From the NCBI GenBank assembly GCA_027920525.1, contig CP115858.1, positions 1,612,001 through 1,676,000 of the forward strand: a stretch of DNA of 64,000 nt, in the 5' to 3' direction. The first letter of the stretch is position 1, and each line of letters starts with the position of its first letter. The stretch is from Chryseobacterium daecheongense. GTDB taxonomy: Bacteria; Bacteroidota; Bacteroidia; Flavobacteriales; Weeksellaceae. Position numbers and translations under genes: made by a program. Below are positions 18,393 to 27,851 of this stretch, one piece after another. The notes under the pieces are model-generated. The model was not told the origin of the DNA. It did not search any database and worked only from the letters and a program-made list of their open reading frames with translations.

Positions 18393-18863
18393 ATGCAACC
18401 CGAAAAATATACCCTCGACGAAAAAGACCTCTCTATCCTGCGTTTACTGCAAAAAGATGCCAAACTAAGTGTAAGGGATATTTCCACACGCATCAATCTT
18501 AGTCCGACACCCACCCATGAACGGATTAAGCGCATGGAAAAATCAGGAATTATTAAGGAATACACTACTGTTTTAGACCGGAAAAAAGTCAATAAAGGGA
18601 TGATGGTCATATGTATGATCGCTTTGAACGCCCATAATAAAAAGATGGCTACAAAATTCATCGAAGAGGTCTGCAAATTAAAAGAAGTTGTTGAGTTTTA
18701 TAACATCAGTGGTGATTTTGATTTTATGCTGAAGATCCTGGCTCCCAATATGGATGAGTTTCATGAGTTTTTTGTGAATAAACTTTCGGAGATTGAAGGG
18801 ATCGGGCAGACAAAAAGTATTTTTGTGATGAACAGTATTAAAGAAAGCACTCAGATCATTTAA
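18393..18863 (+). CDS. Lrp/AsnC family transcriptional regulator
   Basis: 156 residues. N-terminal winged helix (LDEKDLSILRLLQKDAK, then RINLSPTPTHERIKRM) and a C-terminal RAM domain that binds small ligands, usually amino acids, and drives octamer assembly. The DHA2 transporter is divergent, so it is the likely target. Confidence 0.9.
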   Translation: MQPEKYTLDEKDLSILRLLQKDAKLSVRDISTRINLSPTPTHERIKRMEKSGIIKEYTTVLDRKKVNKGMMVICMIALNAHNKKMATKFIEEVCKLKEVVEFYNISGDFDFMLKILAPNMDEFHEFFVNKLSEIEGIGQTKSIFVMNSIKESTQII

Positions 18864-19140
18864 AGTTTTGTAAGCCCAAAGACATTCTTTTTTGAAGGTC
18901 AGGTTTTAAATTACAAGATTCCAATCACCGGTACATGTAAAGAAAAACACATTTTTGTATAAAATGCGGATCCTAATTAAGCCATCTTTCACCACCTTTA
19001 AAACCTACACATAAAAATTCTATTTTAAAAAATATTATAATCAACGCTTTCCATTTTAATTTAAGAAAGTTTTAATCAAATTTATCCTCCCATTTAATCA
19101 GGAATAGCTAAATTCAGGTGATCAATTAAAAATATTTGTT

Positions 19141-19908
19141 ATGCCTTGGAATCCTGACGTTTACAATCAATTTAAAAATATCCGTTTCAAACCTTTTTTC
19201 GACCTTGCGGAACTCATTACCGGGGAAACGCCGATGAAGGCCATAGATTTAGGCTGTGGGACGGGAGAACAAACGGCTATTCTCACAGAAAAATTTCCCC
19301 AAGCCGAGTTTATCGGAATCGACTCCTCTCCGGAAATGCTTGAAAAATCCAAAACCCTGGAAAATGACCGGCTTCATTTCAGAATGTCCACCACGGAAGA
19401 GATGCTCACGGGTAATGAAACCTGGGACCTTATTTTCAGCAATGCAGCCCTTCAATGGTCTGATGATCACCCTCAGTTATTCCCCAAGCTGATCTCAAAA
19501 CTTAAAACAAACGGACAGCTCGCCATCCAGATGCCTTACCAACCGGGAAACACCCTGAATAAGATCTTAACTGCTCTTGCCGGAGAAGAACCTTTTAAAA
19601 GCTATTTACAGGGATGGAACCGGCCTTCTGCAGTGCTCACGATAGATGAATATGCTCAGATCTTATTCGAGAACGGAATTGAAGAATTAAATCTTTTTCA
19701 AAAAGTGTATCCTATCATTGCGGAAGATCATGATACTTTGTTCAATTTTATTTCCGGTTCCGCTTTAATCCCCTATCTGGAAAGGCTGGATGAAGAACAA
19801 CAAAAAGAATTTACCCACGAGTTTAAAGCCCGCATTGCTACAAGTTTCCCCAAGCTTCCTGCCATTTATGCATTTAAAAGAATCTTACTCTATGGAAGAA
19901 AAAAATAA
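19141..19908 (+). CDS. tam: Trans-aconitate 2-methyltransferase-like SAM methyltransferase
   Basis: 255 residues. Starts with WNPDVYNQF, and carries the SAM-binding motif I AIDLGCGTGEQT, the acidic loop GIDSSPEML and FSNAALQWSDDH, all characteristic of Tam. Tam methylates trans-aconitate, which inhibits aconitase, using S-adenosylmethionine. Cytosolic. Its end overlaps the following GNAT gene by 17 bases in another frame, so the two are co-expressed. Confidence 0.85.
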   Translation: MPWNPDVYNQFKNIRFKPFFDLAELITGETPMKAIDLGCGTGEQTAILTEKFPQAEFIGIDSSPEMLEKSKTLENDRLHFRMSTTEEMLTGNETWDLIFSNAALQWSDDHPQLFPKLISKLKTNGQLAIQMPYQPGNTLNKILTALAGEEPFKSYLQGWNRPSAVLTIDEYAQILFENGIEELNLFQKVYPIIAEDHDTLFNFISGSALIPYLERLDEEQQKEFTHEFKARIATSFPKLPAIYAFKRILLYGRKK

Positions 19909-20365
19909 CGAGCTCAATTTACGCAAAGTAACATTCGGCGATTTAAAGACTGTTATAGAAATGCTGGCGGATGATGTACTGGGAAAAAACAGAGAGGAAG
20001 TTTCGGATCCCTTGAACGAGCAATATATCTCAGCCTTCAGAAGCATCGAACAAAACCCTAATCAGGATTTACTGGTTCTGGTCAATCGGGATGATGAGAT
20101 CCTGGGAACCCTACAGGTCACGTACCTTCAATACCTCAACCACAAAGGAAGTAAACGTGCATTAATCGAATCTGTCCGTATCCATTCGTCGATGCGAGGG
20201 AAGGGTTTGGGTGAAAAAATGTTTCACCTGGTGATTCAACGGGCTAAAGAAAACGGAGCTGATGTCGTACAGCTGATGTCGGATAAAACAAGAACTGAGG
20301 CACTCAGGTTTTATAAAAAGCTTGGGTTCACCGCTTCCCATGAAGGCTTTAAAATGAAAATTTAA
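19892..20365 (+). CDS. GNAT family N-acetyltransferase
   Basis: 157 residues from the ATG inside the end of the methyltransferase gene. An earlier in-frame Met at 19790 would add 34 residues that only mirror the methyltransferase sequence, so I reject it. The acetyl-CoA motif is VRIHSSMRGKGLGEKMF (Arg/Gln-x-x-Gly-x-Gly/Ala form). The C-terminal RFYKKLGF is typical. Substrate unknown. Confidence 0.88.
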   Translation: MEEKNNELNLRKVTFGDLKTVIEMLADDVLGKNREEVSDPLNEQYISAFRSIEQNPNQDLLVLVNRDDEILGTLQVTYLQYLNHKGSKRALIESVRIHSSMRGKGLGEKMFHLVIQRAKENGADVVQLMSDKTRTEALRFYKKLGFTASHEGFKMKI

Positions 20366-20602
20366 AATAAATCCGAAACTTTATAATTATCGTATATGCC
20401 TATGGAACACTGTATTAAAAAATAAATTAAATCAAAAGACAAAAATATTTTAAAACAGATGCAAGATTTTCGGATTACCGGATTTAAGATATAAACCAAC
20501 TAATGTTACTTCGGAACCTGCTTTGGTATGGGCTTTGAACAAGAAAACAATATAATAAAACAAGGTAAAAAACTTAAAATAACAACAAAAAGCTATCATA
20601 CA

Positions 20603-20944
20603 ATGAAAAAAATACTAGCATTAGCGATTTTAACATTAGGAATATTCAACATGACCAGTTGTACGGCAAAGCCATCCGCACAGTCAGGAGATCAGGAAAA
20701 AGATATGACGATCGAAGCAAAAGGAAAGATCACGAAAATTGAAAATGGAAAAGATGGCTATATGGCCACCATTCAGGATGCTGACGGGAAAGAATATGTG
20801 GCAACGATCAGTATTGTGAACCTTCAGAAAAGCGGCAGTACCTACAAACGTTATGAAGTAGGTGATTCGATCTATGTAAAAGGCCCTTCCTGGAAAGATG
20901 ATCAGGGCAAAGTATATATCAAGGCTGAACAGCTTAAACAATAA
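20603..20944 (+). CDS. Small lipoprotein with OB-like beta domain
   Basis: 113 residues from MKKILALA, chosen because it starts a standard signal peptide with lipobox NMTSC. A longer frame adds 25 residues without any coding sign. The mature part has alternating beta strands (AKGKITKIENGKDGYMATIQ, then VGDSIYVKGP), which suggests a small OB-like barrel. Function unknown. Confidence 0.7.
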   Translation: MKKILALAILTLGIFNMTSCTAKPSAQSGDQEKDMTIEAKGKITKIENGKDGYMATIQDADGKEYVATISIVNLQKSGSTYKRYEVGDSIYVKGPSWKDDQGKVYIKAEQLKQ

Positions 20945-20976
20945 AGCAACCATTTTTTTAATAATTCTCTATCATG

Positions 20977-21011
20977 ATATCCTTCAAAAAAAATTTGAAG
21001 GATATTTTTTG
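20977..21011 (+). terminator. Intrinsic terminator
   Basis: ATATCCTTCAAA pairs perfectly with TTTGAAGGATAT across an AAAAA loop, followed by a T run. It closes the small lipoprotein transcript. Confidence 0.8.
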
Positions 21012-21235
21012 ATGATCAGATCCAGGCCAATAAGCTCTGCATCGTAAATATACAGATAATTAGATGACATAAATAAATAGAATAGATATTAACCATAATC
21101 CAAAACAACCCTTTCAGTACTATATTCCAAACACTTACAGCTCTAAAATACATCCCACAAAAGTGACTAAAATATTATTTACACCATAATATTTCCTAAA
21201 TTAGTGACAACTAATAACCATCAAAACTCAAATTT

Positions 21236-22408
21236 ATGAGAACATCACTATTATGCGTGAAAAATAGCATAGCAGCGGCTATGGTATTTCTAACGGGTAT
21301 GGCTGGCGCCCAACAATGGCTGGTCAATGGAAACAGCGGAATTGTACCCAACAATTACGTAGGTACTGTAGACAGCAGGATTCTGTATCTGAGAACAAAC
21401 GGCGCCACTTCAAATCCCAATCAGGCACTTCTGAATGAATTCGGTTCGTTTATCGTAGAAACAACGAATAACACCAATGCGTCAAAAGCCAAAGGAAGCA
21501 TTATTGCAGGAATATCCAATACTTTGGGAGGCCAGGCCGGCAGCAGCATTGTAGGTGGATGGACCAATAACCTCAGTAATGCGGGAGGAGCTAATATCGT
21601 AGGCGGACAGGATAATGCTGTTTTGAACAATGCCAGCAAATCGGTTGCACTGGGTTGGAAGAACATCATCAGGAACCATAATGAATTTGCACTAGGAGTG
21701 GGAATCGATCTTACCGAAGAGTATTCCGGAGGATTTGGAATCGACCTTGCAGCCGCAGGTAACCGTTCGTTCGTTATCGGAGCAGGAACCGGCGGAGCCA
21801 AGCTTACCAATACCATCCCCTATTCTATTATGTTGGGAATGTCCGGCAATTCAACAATGCTTATCAAAGACCAGAGTGTAGGAATACGGACCAACGCCCC
21901 TACAGCTAATTTCCATACCGTAGGAACCGTAAGGCTTCAGGATCTGCCCGTAGGAAGCGGACGCGCATTGGTTGTGGATTCTAACGGCAACGTCATGGTA
22001 TCCAACTCAATTCTCTCCAGAACGGCCCCTTCTGATGAAACTGTTCAAAAGCTTGAAGACCGTATCAAAACCCTTGAAAATACTGTTGAAGAACTCAAGC
22101 AACTTCTTGTAAGCAAAAATACCATCACTGATATTTCCCTTTCGGATAACCCTTTCCTGGGGCAAAATGTCCCTAACCCGGCAAAGAATGAAACAAGTAT
22201 CCGGTATTTTTTACCTCACCATATAAAAACCGCTTCACTGGACATCTACAATATTTCCGGACAGCTTATTAAATCTGTTCCTCTTCGTGAGAAAGGAAAC
22301 GGAACGATACGACTTTCCGGGTCAGAACTTCAGTCCGGCACTTATGTGTATAAAATGACAGCAGACGGCAAAGTAACTGATGCCAAAAAGCTTATCATAC
22401 AGGATTAA
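21236..22408 (+). CDS. T9SS-exported protein with YadA-like head repeats and coiled coil
   Basis: 390 residues. Signal peptide ends GMAGAQQ. Residues about 80-200 hold short Gly/Ser/Asn repeats (SIIAGISNTLGGQ, SSIVGGWTNNLSN, ANIVGGQDNAVLN, SVALGWKN) like the beta-roll head of trimeric adhesins. Residues about 263-290 are a heptad coiled coil (VQKLEDRIKTLENTVEELKQ). The last 80 residues are a type A T9SS sorting domain (NPFLGQNVPNPAKNETSIRY start, SGTYVYKM near the end). It is probably a surface-bound or secreted trimer. Monocistronic. Confidence 0.8.
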   Translation: MRTSLLCVKNSIAAAMVFLTGMAGAQQWLVNGNSGIVPNNYVGTVDSRILYLRTNGATSNPNQALLNEFGSFIVETTNNTNASKAKGSIIAGISNTLGGQAGSSIVGGWTNNLSNAGGANIVGGQDNAVLNNASKSVALGWKNIIRNHNEFALGVGIDLTEEYSGGFGIDLAAAGNRSFVIGAGTGGAKLTNTIPYSIMLGMSGNSTMLIKDQSVGIRTNAPTANFHTVGTVRLQDLPVGSGRALVVDSNGNVMVSNSILSRTAPSDETVQKLEDRIKTLENTVEELKQLLVSKNTITDISLSDNPFLGQNVPNPAKNETSIRYFLPHHIKTASLDIYNISGQLIKSVPLREKGNGTIRLSGSELQSGTYVYKMTADGKVTDAKKLIIQD

Positions 22409-22435
22409 ATTCTTGATATATTTTTTTCAAAAAAG

Positions 22436-22472
22436 CGGTCGCTGAGGTTATACCTTCAACGACCGTTTTTTT
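22436..22472. terminator. Bidirectional terminator
   Basis: CGGTCG(C)TGAGGT pairs with ACCTTCAACGACCG through a few G-U pairs, flanked by A and T runs on both sides. It separates the convergent adhesin-like and peptidase genes. Confidence 0.7.
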
Positions 22473-24684
22473 ATTTCTCTGTATTTTTCAGATTTTCTTC
22501 GAAATACCGTCGGATTGCATCATTTACGTAGTCTTCACTTTCTATATCATGTCCTTTTCCGGGAACCAGGATGAGGTCATACCTTTTTCCGGCTTTCGTT
22601 AGCGCATCAATCATCCGGATGGTTGTTGAAAGCGGGGCATTTATATCGCTTGTTCCATGTATAAGAAGCAATTTACCTTTAAGGTTTGCGGCATGATGGG
22701 TATTCGTTCCCCATTCGTATCCTTCTTTATTATCTTCCGGCAGTCCCATATAAGGTTCATTAATTTCTGCGCCTTCTGTCAGTTCACCCGGTGCCGAAGC
22801 AATGCCGACCTTGTATAGGTCAGGCGCCATCAGCATAGCCCGGATGGCAAAATAGCCACCCCATGAATGGCCGCAAATACCAACACGCTTCATGTCCATA
22901 TAGGAATATTTTTCCCCAAGCTGCCTGAAAACAGCCACACGATCTGCAATTTCATATCTTCCGATATTCCTGTAAACAGCATCCTGGAAAGCTTTGCTTC
23001 TTTCAACCGTTCCTCTTGTGTCCATCATTACTGTGATATATCCCAGCTGAGCTAATGCCTGTGCCTGAACCGAAAGTGATGTTGTAGGCCCGAACCGGTG
23101 AGGTACAATATTGATAAAAGGGCCGGCATACACCATTTCTACGACAGGATATTTTTTAGATGGATCGAAATCATAAGGTTTGTACATGATTCCATAAAGA
23201 TCCGTAATTCCGTCAGCTGCCTTAGCTTTAAAAATTTCAGGAGCCCTGAATCCTATTTTCTGCAGCTTGGTGATATCAGACTGATGAACCTGTTGCAACC
23301 ACTTTCCATCCGTTGTCCTGAGTTCAACGGCAGGAGCTGTATCCGGAGAGGAATGGGTATCCAGAAAATATTTCCCGGAAGGTGAAAACTGGGAATAGGT
23401 ATGAATTCCGGGAGCGGGCGTTAATCTTTTACCATTTTTTCCGTTAAGACCGACGCTATATACATTGGTAGAATACACTTCTTTTTCGGCATTCGCCGTG
23501 AAGTAAATCAGTCCTGACTTTTCATTCGTTTTAATCACACCGGTGACCGGAAAATTTCCTGATGTCAGCTGGCGGACCAGTTTCCCATCCATACTATACA
23601 GGTAAAGATGTCTCCATCCGTCACGTTCTGACATCCATATAAAAGAAGGGCGCTCCTTCAAAAGGGTGACCTGACGTTTCCAGTTGCCGGTCAGGAAATC
23701 CAATCCGGCTACAAAGGTTTTAGCCTCTTCGCTCAGAATTGTCCTGCCTGCTCCGGTGTCAGGATTCGTGGCCAGAAACTCCAGTTTTTTCCCAAGACGG
23801 TCCAGGCGCATAAAAAGAATTTCTGAACCCTCCTGTGTCCATCCTACCGGAAATACATATTGGGGAGTGCCGGAACCTTCTTTTATGGTAATGCTGTTTC
23901 CGGAATCAATGTTCAGTACATACAGTTCTGGAATTTCAATAGCCCCGCCTGTCTTTGCATAGACAGTGTATGTCACAGATTCCTCAGGTTCCGAATAATC
24001 TATGACAGGCAAGTGATGAACCTTCCTTCCATCAGACCTCTTCAACAGCAGCCTTTTACCGTCTTTTGACCAGCACCCATTCTCGACGGTCCAGGGATAA
24101 TCATCCGTTCCGCCGGTAGTAAGCTGTTGCTCTTTTGGGCCGGAATGGCTAATCAGCCATATATTGTGATCTTTCATAATAACAGATTGTTGCCCATCAG
24201 GCGACATAATGCCTGCCAATGGCTGTCTTACTTCTTCCTTTCCGTCAATTTTTAAGATCTTGTAATCGTTCAGGTACAGCCTAAACTTTTTATGTTCAAC
24301 AAAAAATTCCGCAGCATTATCATCCTCTACAAAAACAAAATCACTGAACGGTAACCCCTTATTTTCCGGTTCCTTATCTAACCATGGAGTGAGTGATTTC
24401 CTTAAACGGTCCTGATCAAAAAAAGGACGCTTTGTATTGTGTTCCGGATCCACTTCATACACCATCGTATTTTCAGGAGTTCCCACCGCAAACCAGAAGC
24501 GGCTTCCATCCTTGTACCAATGCGGAATAATGTAGGTATCCCGGATCAGGGAATGGAACTTCAGATAATTCCGGTAACGGCCCTTGCTCGTTATGGTATC
24601 ACTCACCTGTGCATGAGCAAAGGAAACCAGAAAAACGATCATAAGACCCACCTTCAGGATAGCATGTTTACACGAAATTTTCAT
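22471..24684 (-). CDS. S9 family peptidase, dipeptidyl peptidase IV-like
   Basis: 737 residues with a signal peptide ending SFAHAQ. Residues about 90-470 form the DPP-IV N-terminal beta propeller. The C-terminal 250 residues are the prolyl-oligopeptidase hydrolase domain: nucleophile GHSWGG, acid in GTSDINAP, His in PGKGHDIE. It should remove Xaa-Pro/Ala dipeptides in the periplasm. The MarR gene lies upstream on the same strand, 44 bases away, so they probably share a transcript controlled by MarR. Confidence 0.9.
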   Translation of the reverse strand: MKISCKHAILKVGLMIVFLVSFAHAQVSDTITSKGRYRNYLKFHSLIRDTYIIPHWYKDGSRFWFAVGTPENTMVYEVDPEHNTKRPFFDQDRLRKSLTPWLDKEPENKGLPFSDFVFVEDDNAAEFFVEHKKFRLYLNDYKILKIDGKEEVRQPLAGIMSPDGQQSVIMKDHNIWLISHSGPKEQQLTTGGTDDYPWTVENGCWSKDGKRLLLKRSDGRKVHHLPVIDYSEPEESVTYTVYAKTGGAIEIPELYVLNIDSGNSITIKEGSGTPQYVFPVGWTQEGSEILFMRLDRLGKKLEFLATNPDTGAGRTILSEEAKTFVAGLDFLTGNWKRQVTLLKERPSFIWMSERDGWRHLYLYSMDGKLVRQLTSGNFPVTGVIKTNEKSGLIYFTANAEKEVYSTNVYSVGLNGKNGKRLTPAPGIHTYSQFSPSGKYFLDTHSSPDTAPAVELRTTDGKWLQQVHQSDITKLQKIGFRAPEIFKAKAADGITDLYGIMYKPYDFDPSKKYPVVEMVYAGPFINIVPHRFGPTTSLSVQAQALAQLGYITVMMDTRGTVERSKAFQDAVYRNIGRYEIADRVAVFRQLGEKYSYMDMKRVGICGHSWGGYFAIRAMLMAPDLYKVGIASAPGELTEGAEINEPYMGLPEDNKEGYEWGTNTHHAANLKGKLLLIHGTSDINAPLSTTIRMIDALTKAGKRYDLILVPGKGHDIESEDYVNDAIRRYFEENLKNTEK

Positions 24685-24728
24685 GGAATGGATTTTTATG
24701 TGGAACCTTACAACTCATCTGTATTGTT

Positions 24729-25163
24729 TTAGCTTCTGCAGTTAGCTGCAATCTTATTAACAAGCTTTCTCAGCAGTTCAATCTCCTCCGGAGAAATGCC
24801 TTCAACTGCTTTTTTCCTGTTTGCATTCACGATGGGCTGAATATCGTTTAAAATATCTTTTCCCTCCCCGGTAAGGATGAGGTTAAACCGTCGTCTGTCT
24901 TCTTCAAAAGAATCTCTTTTCAAAAAGTTCCTTTTCACTAATAGCTCGATAATGCGGGTTACCGAAGCATGATCCTTAAAAGCCCGCCTCGCAATATCTT
25001 TCTGGGCAATTCCCGGATTTTCATTAATTATACTCAGGACCAGTCCCTGATCGATCGTAATGTCAAATCCCCTGTCATTGATCTGCTTCTGGGCAAACTG
25101 ACGATAAGATTTGATCGATTCCTCTATGCTGTAAAAAATAGTATGTTCCGGTTGAGCCATCAT
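24729..25163 (-). CDS. MarR family transcriptional regulator
   Basis: 144 residues. Winged helix with IAQKDIARRAFKDHASVTRIIE recognition region and the wing DRRRFNLILT. Two Met codons at the start leave a small ambiguity. Upstream is a promoter overlapped by a TTGATATATCAA palindrome, so it likely represses itself and the downstream S9 peptidase gene until a ligand binds. Confidence 0.9.
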   Translation of the reverse strand: MMAQPEHTIFYSIEESIKSYRQFAQKQINDRGFDITIDQGLVLSIINENPGIAQKDIARRAFKDHASVTRIIELLVKRNFLKRDSFEEDRRRFNLILTGEGKDILNDIQPIVNANRKKAVEGISPEEIELLRKLVNKIAANCRS

Positions 25164-25189
25164 TAATCATTTAATTGATATAAATATAA

Positions 25190-25206
25190 TTGATATATCA
25201 AATATA
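25190..25206 (-). promoter_or_regulatory. MarR operator overlapping -7 box
   Basis: TTGATATATCAA (25190-25201) is a perfect palindrome. On the minus strand the overlapping TATATTTG (25199-25206) is a perfect -7 box. A second TTGATAT half-site lies at about 25175. Binding would block RNA polymerase. Confidence 0.6.
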
Positions 25207-25248
25207 TAAATAAAATGAATACCAGGTAAAAAAATATATAAAAATTTA

Positions 25249-25270
25249 AAAGCCTGCAGCTGCAGGCTTT
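25249..25270 (-). terminator. Perfect 22-bp palindrome, terminator of monooxygenase gene
   Basis: AAAGCCTGCAG and CTGCAGGCTTT meet without a spacer. Downstream on the minus strand is TTAAATTTTT, so it probably ends the monooxygenase transcript. Confidence 0.7.
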
Positions 25271-25300
25271 ACACTGGGTTTATTATTATCCTTTTCGGGA

Positions 25301-26524
25301 TTATTTTCCACTCACCGGGTTTCCATACAATACTTCTCCACCCTCAAGAGACATGATAATGGCTTCGTTGCTGTATATTCTCATTGTATCTTCATAGTTT
25401 TCAATCGCGAAGGCAAGCTCTGTATTGCCGAAAACGGCTTCACTGATATTCGCTGCCAATAATGCTGCATCCCTGAATGCTGTATTGGCTCCTAATCCGC
25501 CGGCGGGGCTCATCGCATGCACGGCATCCCCTAAAGCCGTAACATTCCCGGACACCCATTTTTCTTTAGGCAATGAAGATCTGATCGGACCCATGACTAA
25601 AGACTGCTGATCCCCGAAGTCCAGGAGGGCTTTTAATTGGGGGTGCCAATGATCGGTAACCCTTCGAATATGATTAAAAATCTCCTGTGAAGAAAGCGTA
25701 TAAAAATCCTGCAAAGGCCATCCAAAAGCAGCCGGCTTTCCGATAAAAGCCCAATAGAAATAATCCTGCAACGGACTTAATGCATCCCATGAGCTATTGT
25801 ATTTCAAAAAATCAAACTGCATCGCATCGGCAATTAATGAAAACTGATCTCCAAGAATCACAGAAGTTCCGGTCCGCAATTCGGCAGCAATTGCTTCGCG
25901 GTTTTCATCCGTTAGGAACGTCCTTCCGTAGATGGTTATATTTCCGGTATTTACTTTTTGGTCTCCGCAACATTCAGTGCCGATCCGGGAATTTACGCCA
26001 TCTGCCGCAATAACGAGATCAGCAGTATACGTGCTTCCGTCAGCAAAAGAAAGCAATACTTCCCCGTTTTCCAGCCTGCGATAATCTGTTACCGCTTTTC
26101 CAAAATGGATCTTCTCTTCCAGACCTTGTACCAATATTTCCCGTAAAGTCAGCCGGTTGGGTTTCAGGTCGGGAACTTCCCGGATGCCGTCACTCCAGGA
26201 ATCGACCAGCTCTTTTCCTGTTTTTTCAAGATGGGGAGTAAAAACTTTCAGGCCTTTGGTACGGGCAGCACAAGTTTCCATAAAAAGCTGATACAGCGGT
26301 TCCGGAAGACAATCTTCCAGTGCCTGCCTGCCCTGCTCATTGATCCTGATCCGGTATCCCTGGGTTCGTGTGTTCATCGCTTCGTCCTTTTCAAAAAGGA
26401 CACATTGGATTCCTTTCTTTTTCAGTCCCTGGGCTAGGCATAAACCTCCTAATCCTGCACCTGCAATAGCAATTCGTATTTGCTTCTGTACCGGTATTTC
26501 ATTCATTGTATATCCATGATTCAT
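25301..26524 (-). CDS. FAD-dependent monooxygenase
   Basis: 407 residues. N-terminal Rossmann motif GAGLGG followed by FEKDE, the GD motif GNVTALGDAVHAMSPAGGLGAN that contacts FAD ribose, and ADLVIAADGVNSRI (DG motif). These define class A flavoprotein hydroxylases, related to aromatic hydroxylases and TetX. It lacks a signal peptide. A second Met at residue 7 could be the start. An AraC gene lies 67 bases upstream on the same strand. Whether it inactivates antibiotics cannot be read from sequence. Confidence 0.85.
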   Translation of the reverse strand: MNHGYTMNEIPVQKQIRIAIAGAGLGGLCLAQGLKKKGIQCVLFEKDEAMNTRTQGYRIRINEQGRQALEDCLPEPLYQLFMETCAARTKGLKVFTPHLEKTGKELVDSWSDGIREVPDLKPNRLTLREILVQGLEEKIHFGKAVTDYRRLENGEVLLSFADGSTYTADLVIAADGVNSRIGTECCGDQKVNTGNITIYGRTFLTDENREAIAAELRTGTSVILGDQFSLIADAMQFDFLKYNSSWDALSPLQDYFYWAFIGKPAAFGWPLQDFYTLSSQEIFNHIRRVTDHWHPQLKALLDFGDQQSLVMGPIRSSLPKEKWVSGNVTALGDAVHAMSPAGGLGANTAFRDAALLAANISEAVFGNTELAFAIENYEDTMRIYSNEAIIMSLEGGEVLYGNPVSGK

Positions 26525-26591
26525 CGTTCTCGTTTTTTGATGATTGACGGATACAAAATTATCGGGTAATACAGGGGATTCCTATAGCAGA

Positions 26592-27446
26592 TTAATGGTC
26601 TTTATGAGACAAATCTTTGTGATGGGACCTGAACTGAAGGGCGGTCATCCCTGTTCCTTTTTTGAAAAATCTCGAAAAATAAACAGGATCATCATAGCCT
26701 AATTCAACCGCGATCTGCTTAACGCTCATTTTCGTATAAAACAAAAGCCGGCGGGCTTCCAGCAACACCTCCTGCTGGATCCAGTAGCTGGCAGGATAGC
26801 CGGTTACTTCTTTGATCGCTTCGTTCAGATAAAGGGGCGTAATGACAAGGGATTGCGCATATTGCTGTACCTGCTTGATCTTTTTAAAATTTTCTTTCAC
26901 CAGTTTTTTGAACTGCCGGGTAATGGTATACTTCTGTCCGGTACTGGTCTGCTCCGAAACCTGAAATTTCATGATCTGGGAAACCATCATTCCAATAACC
27001 GATTCTACCAAAGACTGTTTCACGGAAACCGTATGCAGGCTATCTGTTTCATCAATCTTTTCAAGTATTCCCGGAATATCAAAGACGACATCCCTTTCAT
27101 TAACCTCCACCGATTGTCGGATCCATTGGTAGGTTTCCAGAACTTCCCGGTAATGTTGAGGAATGGCTCCCGTATCTACAAACAAAAACCAACCTTCCGC
27201 ATCCTGCTGATGCACATACCGGTGAATCTGTCCCGGAGCTACAAAACACAGGAAAGCCCCCTTCAATCCTACGGTGTTGAAATCTACTTCAAGGGTAAAA
27301 TCCCCTTTTTGCTGAAGGATAAACATATAATGATCGTCCCGGTGAATTCCGGTTTCCTTTTCAGATAAAACCGATAAAGGCATCAGCTTTATTCCAAAAT
27401 CCTGCAGTTGGCGGTGATGAAGCGATATGTTGGAGTACTTTTCCAA
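26592..27446 (-). CDS. AraC family transcriptional regulator
   Basis: 284 residues. N-terminal cupin-like domain (FTLEVDFNTVGLKGAFLCF, VAPGQIHRY) and C-terminal double helix-turn-helix with YDDPVYFSRFFKKGTGMTALQFR. It lies just upstream of the FAD monooxygenase gene and is a likely regulator of it. Confidence 0.88.
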   Translation of the reverse strand: MEKYSNISLHHRQLQDFGIKLMPLSVLSEKETGIHRDDHYMFILQQKGDFTLEVDFNTVGLKGAFLCFVAPGQIHRYVHQQDAEGWFLFVDTGAIPQHYREVLETYQWIRQSVEVNERDVVFDIPGILEKIDETDSLHTVSVKQSLVESVIGMMVSQIMKFQVSEQTSTGQKYTITRQFKKLVKENFKKIKQVQQYAQSLVITPLYLNEAIKEVTGYPASYWIQQEVLLEARRLLFYTKMSVKQIAVELGYDDPVYFSRFFKKGTGMTALQFRSHHKDLSHKDH

Positions 27447-27521
27447 GGGATCGAGTTGTGAAACTAAAGATAGTAATTATTCGTATAGGTCTGGTTTTTT
27501 ATGACCGGAAAATACAACAGA

Positions 27522-27842
27522 TCATTCTTTGCTGATCACATGATCAAACAAAAGCTCGGCAACCTCTTTATCACTCAGCTCCTGATGATCCCTGATTTCC
27601 TTAAGAAAATTAAAAAAATAAGGAAACCCAAATAAGCTGTAATACCTTATCCCATCTTTCACAAACTCCAGACTTCCTTCTGTCGTCTCAATTTCGAAAA
27701 ATGCCAGGTTATTGTTCAGCTCTAAAGGCTGCTCCATATAGGCTTCGATCGCTTCGGAAGTCTGATCCAATGATTGTTCCTGACAAAAGTCTTTATAGGA
27801 TCCTCCCTTGCGGAAGTAGTTGATTAATTCTTGTAGATTCAT
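27522..27842 (-). CDS. Hypothetical protein, acidic, cytosolic
   Basis: 106 residues, no signal or membrane segment. Acidic, with aromatic-rich YYSLFGFPYFFNFL in the middle. Gap of 9 bases to the upstream gene at 27852, so they form a pair. I do not recognise the family. Small acidic proteins in such pairs are sometimes immunity proteins, but nothing here proves that. Confidence 0.65.
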   Translation of the reverse strand: MNLQELINYFRKGGSYKDFCQEQSLDQTSEAIEAYMEQPLELNNNLAFFEIETTEGSLEFVKDGIRYYSLFGFPYFFNFLKEIRDHQELSDKEVAELLFDHVISKE

Positions 27843-27851
27843 GTGGTTTCT

